Shown: positions 12,606 through 17,107 of the stretch, piece after piece
Numbering within the stretch: position 1 is the stretch's first letter
Layout of the letters: each line of letters starts with the position of its first letter
Assembly: GCA_017553665.1 (NCBI GenBank)
Contig: JAFZKM010000263.1
Span: forward strand, 1-17,107
Source: Lachnospiraceae bacterium
Lineage (GTDB): Bacteria; Bacillota_A; Clostridia; Lachnospirales; Lachnospiraceae
DNA: 17,107 nucleotides
Direction of reading: 5' to 3'
Translations under genes and position numbers: made by a program
The notes under the pieces: generated by a model
Seen by the model: only the letters and a program-made list of their open reading frames with translations
The model's database searches: none
What the model was told of the DNA's origin: nothing

Positions 12606-14726
12606 TCAGTCAAAAGTTTCTTCGTTTTCATTTTTCCTGCCCACGATGAAGCTCTCATCGGAATCGACATCGAAATTACGGTCGAGGAAAGAACTGTCCG
12701 AGATGGCCTCGGGCGATGAGTCGATAACATAATTGAGCTTAACCGCAGGATCGTCGATATTCTTGTAGAAACGGCTGCGTATGCGCTCAGCGATGGTGTA
12801 GCCGTTCGCTTCGGTCGCGTTTGTCAGGATCACGATAAACTGGCTGGAGGAGTAATTCGTAGCCACATCTCCGCATCTGAGCGAATTGGTGACCGAATCC
12901 TTCAGGCAGGCAAGGGCGGCGACGAGAGCATCGTTCTCAAGGGATTCTTCGCCCGCCCCGCTGAGCGTCAGCAGAAGGAGCAGAAGAGGAGTCTTGCTGC
13001 GTTTCTGGGCGCGGAGCATGTAATTGTATATCTTTTTGAACGTATCGTACTTAACCTGGTAAGCTCCGATAGGATTGCTGCCGGGCTCGCTGATGAAGCG
13101 GCGCAGATACTCAAGGTCGATCTGAGTGCTCTTCGCGGTGGAACGCACATGGCCGATCACGTCGCTGTAGAAGTGATAACTGTGCTTTCCGTTCTCCTTA
13201 ACATGATAGAGGGCCTTATCAGCCTTATTATAGAGAGTTACGAAATCATTGCCGTCATAAGGGGCTGTGGCGATACCGATCGAAACAGAGATCCGGTGGT
13301 CGATATTCCGGGGCAGGGGATCGCGGTCCAATGTCAGGATGATCTCCTCGGCCTTGGAGGACGCGAACTCACGCGACGCGACACCCTTGAAGAATACGAT
13401 GAACTCATCGCCGCCGATACGGCAGACAATGTCGTCCGATCTGACGATCTTCTTTAATGTCTCGGCCAGCTGCACGATGATGCTGTCGCCCGTGATGTGG
13501 CCGTATGTATCGTTAATGTGCTTGAAACCATCGATATCGATCATGAAGAAGCAGCCGCAGTGGCGCTTATCCACGAGATAATCGTTAAGGAAATCGATCG
13601 TGTAGGCTCTGTTCCAGAGACCGGTAAGAGCGTCCTTCTGGGCGTCTGTCTTAACTTCCTTCGTGTATTCCTGAAGAACCTTCTGCAGGAGTTTGCTGCT
13701 CTCGCTCGCGAGATCCACCTCGGGCTCAAGGTCCGAAGGAACGGGAGCTATCTTATTCTCCTTAACGAGCGAAATGGCAATGTCGGCCATTGCGGGATCG
13801 AACTGAGTTCCGCGTCCGTTCTCGAGCTGGTGGAGAATAGTAGGGTTATCGAGCTTCTTTCTGAAGGAACGGTCGGAGGTCATCGAATCGAGGGCGTCCG
13901 CCACCGCGATGATGCGGGACTCGATCGGGATCGCGTCTCCGGAGAGACCGTTCGGATAACCTGTGCCGTCATAATGTTCGTGATGTGTCTCAGCAACTTC
14001 GGCGGCCTTGCGGATAACGGTAAGGTCCTGAAGGATGCTACGGCCGAGAGAAGTATGCTTCTGGACCGCCTCGTATTCGCAGGAGGTCAGCGGTCCGTCC
14101 TTGCGGAGTATATTATCGGATACGCAGATATTGCCTATATCATGGACAAGAGCGAGGTTCTGGAGATTGAACAGCTCTTCGCTGTCCCAGCCCATGCGCT
14201 TCGCGATCTCGACCGCGAACCACGCAACGTTCGTCGAATGGTTTGCCGCGAGAGGGTCCTTTTTATCAACGGTGTTGGCGATCATCATCATGGATTTCAG
14301 GGAAATCCTCGTGATCTCCTTTGTCTTTTCGAGAAGCTGTCCCTTAAGATCCTTCTGCAGATCGATGAGCTCAAGAGTGCGGCTGATACGAACCTTCAGC
14401 GTGGTCTTCTGGAAAGGCTTCCTGATAACATCATAGGCGCCCAGCTCGAAGCACTCGCGCTCCATCTCGGGATCTGTATCACCGGTCAGGAAAATGATCG
14501 GGATCTCTGCAGTGAGTTCGTTCTCCTTAAGCTTCTTAAGGGTCTCTACTCCCGAAAGGTTCGGCATACGGATATCGAGGAGAATAAGGTCACATCCCTG
14601 TGTTCCGAGAATACGGATGCATTCTTCGCCGGATGTGGCGGTAACAACGCTGTATGTGTCCGACAGAATGCTTTTAACAAGATTAAGAGCAACACCGTTA
14701 TCGTCCACAACAAGTATCGTTTTCAC
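12606..14726 (-). CDS. Response regulator with HD-GYP, GGDEF and degenerate GGDEF-like domains
   Basis: I chose the GTG at 14726 (706 residues) over the ATG at 14789, because AGGAGG (14737-14742) lies 10 nt before the GTG and the receiver fold starts right there (KTILVVDD). Domains: REC 2-120, with D8/D9, phospho-acceptor D51 (LLDIRMP) and K103; HD-GYP about 140-330, with H163, H195/D196, HHEHYDGTGYP (248-258); GGDEF about 365-520, with GGDEF at 438-442 and an intact RSDD inhibitory site (429-432); and a degenerate GGDEF-like tail about 555-670. The protein could both make and degrade c-di-GMP under control of a phosphorylated receiver. The HD motif is HDIGN, where the family has HDxGK, so phosphodiesterase activity may be reduced. 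No histidine kinase lies nearby. Confidence 0.9.
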   Translation of the reverse strand: MKTILVVDDNGVALNLVKSILSDTYSVVTATSGEECIRILGTQGCDLILLDIRMPNLSGVETLKKLKENELTAEIPIIFLTGDTDPEMERECFELGAYDVIRKPFQKTTLKVRISRTLELIDLQKDLKGQLLEKTKEITRISLKSMMMIANTVDKKDPLAANHSTNVAWFAVEIAKRMGWDSEELFNLQNLALVHDIGNICVSDNILRKDGPLTSCEYEAVQKHTSLGRSILQDLTVIRKAAEVAETHHEHYDGTGYPNGLSGDAIPIESRIIAVADALDSMTSDRSFRKKLDNPTILHQLENGRGTQFDPAMADIAISLVKENKIAPVPSDLEPEVDLASESSKLLQKVLQEYTKEVKTDAQKDALTGLWNRAYTIDFLNDYLVDKRHCGCFFMIDIDGFKHINDTYGHITGDSIIVQLAETLKKIVRSDDIVCRIGGDEFIVFFKGVASREFASSKAEEIILTLDRDPLPRNIDHRISVSIGIATAPYDGNDFVTLYNKADKALYHVKENGKHSYHFYSDVIGHVRSTAKSTQIDLEYLRRFISEPGSNPIGAYQVKYDTFKKIYNYMLRAQKRSKTPLLLLLLTLSGAGEESLENDALVAALACLKDSVTNSLRCGDVATNYSSSQFIVILTNATEANGYTIAERIRSRFYKNIDDPAVKLNYVIDSSPEAISDSSFLDRNFDVDSDESFIVGRKNENEETFD

Positions 14727-14809
14727 TTTGTACGCTCCTCCTATGCCAAATTTGGTGCAAAAAATGCCCGATAGTGCATTGTGATGCATATATTTACACC
14801 AGTTTAAAT

Positions 14810-14838
14810 ATAATATAACAAAAACCGAAAAATGTCAA
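14810..14838 (-). promoter_or_regulatory. Strong promoter of the REC-HD-GYP-GGDEF gene
   Basis: On the minus strand, a consensus -35 TTGACA (14833-14838) and TATTAT (14810-14815) are 17 bp apart. The start would be near 14803, giving a leader of about 75 nt before GTG 14726 and leaving the ATG at 14789 without a ribosome binding site. Confidence 0.8.
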
Positions 14839-14907
14839 GAAAAATCCATATTTGCGATATATTGAGCATTTTGTTCTTTCGAAAAAAGTAACCGTTTGTT
14901 TCACGAT

Positions 14908-14939
14908 TGCTGATGAGAAAAAGCCGCCTGTCATCAGCA
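14908..14939. repeat. Perfect 9-bp inverted repeat
   Basis: TGCTGATGA (14908-14916) and TCATCAGCA (14931-14939) are exact reverse complements with a 14-base loop. No U-run follows in either direction, so a terminator is unlikely. It may be an operator or an RNA hairpin in an unannotated transcript. Confidence 0.6.
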
Positions 14940-14980
14940 GTTACAAATTCACACAGTGAACAGATAGGTGATTTGTAACC
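14940..14980. promoter_or_regulatory. Nested dyad with GTTACAAAT half-sites
   Basis: GTTACAAATTCAC (14940-14952) faces GTGATTTGTAAC (14968-14979), matching except for one extra T. Inside it, TTCAC-aca-GTGAA (14948-14960) is a second dyad. Two further GGTTACA words follow at 15019-15025 and 15027-15033, and GTAACC at 14888-14893 is one more inverted copy. This looks like an array of binding sites for a dimeric regulator, possibly the BTAD protein encoded next to it. Confidence 0.5.
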
Positions 14981-15062
14981 ATATAAAGTCGGAAATACAA
15001 AGAAAATGGATTTTTTCAGGTTACAGGGTTACAAAAATTACGCGAAAAAGTGAAAATAATGG

Positions 15063-15091
15063 TAGACAGACGAAATACGGAAATATATAAT
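15063..15091 (+). promoter_or_regulatory. Promoter of the BTAD regulator gene
   Basis: TAGACA (15063-15068) and a perfect TATAAT (15086-15091) are 17 bp apart. AGGAGG at 15118-15123 precedes the ATG at 15134 by 10 nt. The GGTTACA pair at 15019-15033 lies just upstream of the -35 box, a suitable place for an activator. Confidence 0.75.
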
Positions 15092-15133
15092 TAAAATGTA
15101 GAAATAAAACCCACGCCAGGAGGCCGGATCCTT

Positions 15134-16327
15134 ATGAAGCAGGAATACTATGTAACCATGCTCGGCGAGTTTACGATCTCGTTCAAAAACAAGAAGATCT
15201 ATGACCAGAGCAACCGTTCAAAGAAGCCCTGGAACCTAATAGAATATCTCATGGCGAATCGTGACAGAACGGTATCGCAGGAAGAACTGACGGATCTTCT
15301 CTGGGACGACAGCGAAAGCGATAACCCTTCCGGAGCGCTGAAGGTGCTTCTGCACCGCGCGCGTAAGAGTCTTGAGCCCGTTATGCCGGAGAACGGTGAG
15401 GATCTCATTGTCCTGAAACACGGTGAGTATTCCTGGAACCGTGATGTTGTAACAAAGGTTGACACTGATGAGTTTGAGCTCCTCTGCAACCGCGCCTCCG
15501 ATAAGAAGGTTTCGAAAGAAGAGAGGATAAACCTTTACTCCGAAGCGTTGGCGCTTTATAAGGGAGATTTTCTCCCGAGAAACAATGAGGGCTGGGTTAT
15601 CCCGATCTCATCCTATTACCATAAGATATACATGAACGCCGTAAGAGAGCTGATCGCCCTTTATTATGAGGGCCAGCGCTATGAGGAGATCATTAATGTA
15701 TGCCGTAAGGCACTGACAGTCGAGAAACTCGACGAGAGCCTTTATTTTGATCTGATCAACGCACTGTATAAGTCGGGCCAGCAGGCCGAGGCACTGAAGC
15801 AGTACAGCGATTCGACCGACATGTTCTATAAGCGTTTCGGTATCACGCCTTCGCCCGAGCTTAAGAGCCTGTACAAGACTATCGTTAAGACCACGAAGAG
15901 CATTGAGACCGACATCGGTATCATCAAGGAAGACCTTTGTGAGCAGGGAGAGGCGCAGGGCGCGTTCTTCTGCGAATATGAGTTCTTCAAGGATGTATAC
16001 CAGCTTGAAGCCAGAGCCTGCGCGCGAAGCGGCGACTCTATCTATCTCTGCCTGATCACGCTTTCATCGACGACCGATGAGGACGCGCCGCTGAAGGTCA
16101 TGAACAGAGCGATGGAGGATCTGCAGTTCGCGATCAACGAAACATTGAGACGCGGCGATGTTCTGGCCAGATACAGCATGAGTCAGTACGTAATCCTGCT
16201 TCCGACGGCTTCATACGAGAACGTTGAGATGATCATGAAGAGAATTTCATCCGCATTCTACCGGAAGTACATGAAGAAGGATATAGGTATCCAGTATAAG
16301 CTGCAGCCGCTGGATCCGAAATTATAA
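15134..16327 (+). CDS. BTAD/SARP-like transcriptional regulator with degenerate GGDEF-like tail
   Basis: This 397-residue cytoplasmic protein has an OmpR-type winged helix at about 1-100, where the segments SRKPWNLIEYL-like 29-39 and VSQEELTDLLW (47-57) are typical of SARP-family DNA-binding domains. A BTAD helical repeat domain follows at about 108-255, with DEFELLCNRA (112-121), YSEALALYKGDFLP (135-148) and the ending FGITPSPELKSLY (235-247). The tail (about 278-390) lacks a GGDEF motif but keeps RRGDVLARYSMSQYVILLP (339-357), the shape of a nucleotidyl-cyclase fold. That tail is clearly related to the C-terminus of the divergent REC-HD-GYP-GGDEF protein. There is no NB-ARC ATPase domain. 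Target genes are unknown; the repeats upstream of its own gene are candidates. Confidence 0.85.
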   Translation: MKQEYYVTMLGEFTISFKNKKIYDQSNRSKKPWNLIEYLMANRDRTVSQEELTDLLWDDSESDNPSGALKVLLHRARKSLEPVMPENGEDLIVLKHGEYSWNRDVVTKVDTDEFELLCNRASDKKVSKEERINLYSEALALYKGDFLPRNNEGWVIPISSYYHKIYMNAVRELIALYYEGQRYEEIINVCRKALTVEKLDESLYFDLINALYKSGQQAEALKQYSDSTDMFYKRFGITPSPELKSLYKTIVKTTKSIETDIGIIKEDLCEQGEAQGAFFCEYEFFKDVYQLEARACARSGDSIYLCLITLSSTTDEDAPLKVMNRAMEDLQFAINETLRRGDVLARYSMSQYVILLPTASYENVEMIMKRISSAFYRKYMKKDIGIQYKLQPLDPKL

Positions 16328-16331
16328 GGAA

Positions 16332-16368
16332 TGGGTTTCCGCCGAAAGCGGGAACCCACTTTGCATTT
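16332..16368 (+). terminator. Terminator after the BTAD gene
   Basis: TGGGTTTCCGC and GCGGGAACCCA form an 11-bp stem (one G-U pair) with a CGAAA loop, followed by CTTTGCATTT. The T-tract is interrupted, so some readthrough into the GNAT gene is possible. The flanks closely resemble the terminator at 3109-3144. Confidence 0.7.
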
Positions 16369-16392
16369 GTAAGGCAAAAGGAGAAGATTATA

Positions 16393-16920
16393 ATGCTGAT
16401 CTTACGTGATATGAAGGAAAGCGACATAGAGGATTACGTCCGCTGGTTTACGACGGATACCGAGTGGTTCAACTGGGACGCTCCGTGGGAAAAGTCATTC
16501 AGCACAGCGGAAGAAGAGCGAAAGAGCTGGACAGAGTACTATGAGTCGGTCAAGAAACTGCCGGGCGACGCCGTCAGGTGGAAATACGAGATCGAGGTCG
16601 ACGGGCGCCATATAGGCTGGGTCAGTTCGTATGACGATCTCGATTATATGGAGAACAAAGAAGGGATCCCGGCGATCGGGATGGATATCCCGGGGACGGA
16701 GTGCAGAAATCAGGGCTGCGGGACCGAGGCATTTAAGATGTATATGGATTATCTGAAGAGCCGCGGTTTCAGTTCCGTTTATACACAGACCTGGTCCGGA
16801 AATACAGCGATGCTGAGGGTAGCGGAAAAGCTCGGTTTTAAAGAGGTGTTCCGCAAAAAGGATCTCAGGGAAGTGGACGGTAAGAAATATGACGCGATCA
16901 CTTTCCGGCTGGATCTGTGA
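16393..16920 (+). CDS. GNAT family N-acetyltransferase
   Basis: This 175-residue protein has the GNAT fold of the RimJ/RimL group. It begins LILRDMKESDIEDYVRWF, has beta strands around IGWVSSY and AIGMDI, the acetyl-CoA pyrophosphate-binding loop RNQGCGTEAF (105-114), and a C-terminal NTAMLRVAEKLGF (137-149) with the common N...A...KLGF motif. AAGGAG (16378-16383) precedes the ATG. It acts in the cytoplasm; the acceptor (a protein N-terminus, an aminoglycoside or a small amine) cannot be told from the sequence. It lies between two terminators, so it is probably a single-gene unit or is expressed partly by readthrough. Confidence 0.88.
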   Translation: MLILRDMKESDIEDYVRWFTTDTEWFNWDAPWEKSFSTAEEERKSWTEYYESVKKLPGDAVRWKYEIEVDGRHIGWVSSYDDLDYMENKEGIPAIGMDIPGTECRNQGCGTEAFKMYMDYLKSRGFSSVYTQTWSGNTAMLRVAEKLGFKEVFRKKDLREVDGKKYDAITFRLDL

Positions 16921-16933
16921 ACAAAGGTTTCCC

Positions 16934-16967
16934 GTGCGGCGGCAAATGATTGCCGCCGCACTTTCTT
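16934..16967 (+). terminator. Terminator after the GNAT gene
   Basis: A perfect 11-bp GC-rich stem, GTGCGGCGGCA/TGCCGCCGCAC, has a 6-nt loop and is followed by TTTCTT. It lies between two convergent genes. On the minus strand the stem is followed by GGGAAACC, so it would terminate selD less well. Confidence 0.85.
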
Positions 16968-16968
16968 A

Positions 16969-17107
16969 TCATTCGATAATAAGCTCTGTCCCCTGTCTTT
17001 CGCTCACGTATCCGATGATAGCGGCATCTGTATGGTACAGAAGGTCTGAAAGCAGGGCATCTGCGTCTTTCGCGGCGACTGAGATCAGCAGGCCACCCGA
17101 TGTCTGC
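16969..17107 (-). CDS. selD: Selenide, water dikinase, C-terminal fragment (5' end outside window)
   Basis: The reverse strand encodes the last 45 residues of a protein, starting QTSGGLLISVAAKDADALL and including AAIIGYV, with its TGA at 16969-16971. QTSGGLL is the SelD signature (usually PQTSGGLL), followed by the typical alanine-rich helix and IIG-V strand. SelD makes selenophosphate from selenide and ATP, for selenocysteine or selenouridine. The related AIR-synthase-fold proteins lack this exact motif, so SelD is preferred. The rest of the gene, including the catalytic Cys/Sec region, lies beyond the right edge. Confidence 0.8.
   Translation of the reverse strand, partial: QTSGGLLISVAAKDADALLSDLLYHTDAAIIGYVSERQGTELIIE

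Larger units (their letters stand above)
14790..15133. other. 344-bp AT-rich divergent regulatory region
   Basis: No gene is visible here. The region carries the two outward promoters (14810-14838 minus, 15063-15091 plus). Between them lie a 9-bp dyad (14908-14939), a nested dyad (14940-14979) and several copies of a GGTTACAAA-like word, listed separately. I found no tRNA-like or known riboswitch structure. Confidence 0.7.

Noticed and set aside
13497..14774. A 425-codon plus-strand open frame
   Set aside because: It is antisense to the REC-HD-GYP-GGDEF gene, has no matching ribosome binding site or domain, and is explained by codon bias of the real gene.
14727..14789. ATG start at 14789 for the REC-HD-GYP-GGDEF protein
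   Set aside because: It would add 21 residues (starting MHHNALSG) that belong to no domain, has no Shine-Dalgarno and lies close behind the predicted transcription start. The GTG at 14726 with AGGAGG fits far better.
1..17107. CRISPR array, insertion sequence, prophage, tRNA or rRNA
   Set aside because: I saw no regularly spaced repeats, transposase or phage genes, cloverleaf-like sequences or rRNA stretches, and base composition looks even across the genes.

Overview
The window looks like chromosomal DNA of an anaerobic Clostridia-type bacterium, most likely a Lachnospiraceae-like gut or rumen organism. The reasons are strong AGGAGG ribosome binding sites, TTG and GTG starts, an oxygen-sensitive 2-hydroxyacyl-CoA dehydratase-type system, an enoate-reductase-type flavoprotein, an intracellular CelC-like glycosidase, and GGDEF/HD-GYP and BTAD regulators. 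The species cannot be named from the sequence alone. I see no phage, insertion sequence, CRISPR array, rRNA or tRNA.

Layout. (1) 1-389, minus: the start of an Fe-S assembly scaffold gene that runs off the left edge. (2) 603-3104, plus: a tight four-gene operon of a His-rich small protein, an intracellular GH5 glucanase, a CooT nickel-binding protein and a CorA-type cation channel, closed by a terminator at 3109-3144. (3) 3160-5436, minus: a 758-residue FMN/4Fe-4S/FAD ene-reductase-like protein. (4) 5654-11216, plus, divergent from (3): a six-gene operon of a CooC/AcsF-like ATPase, two 2-hydroxyacyl-CoA dehydratase/benzoyl-CoA reductase-family subunits (the second with a long N-terminal extension), their ATP-dependent activator, a 55-residue single-span membrane protein, and a protein resembling a domain of acetyl-CoA synthase (CdhC/AcsB). 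(5) 11183-14726, minus: a PdaA-like deacetylase with an SH3 domain, and upstream of it a REC-HD-GYP-GGDEF protein. (6) 14790-15133: a 344-bp regulatory region with divergent promoters, dyads and repeated GGTTACAAA-like words. (7) 15134-16327, plus: a BTAD-type regulator with a degenerate GGDEF-like tail homologous to the tail of the neighbouring c-di-GMP protein. (8) 16393-16920, plus: a GNAT acetyltransferase. (9) 16969-17107, minus: the C-terminal end of SelD.

The most interesting part is regions 2-4 taken together. Nickel-handling parts (a His-rich protein, CooT, a CorA-type channel, a CooC/AcsF-like ATPase) and an acetyl-CoA-synthase-like domain occur without any CODH or complete ACS gene. 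They sit around a dehydratase/reductase-type enzyme that also lacks the CoA-transferase usual for such clusters. This suggests an undescribed low-potential redox enzyme whose maturation borrows CODH/ACS logic. The gene families are mostly well supported by motifs; the joint function is inference.
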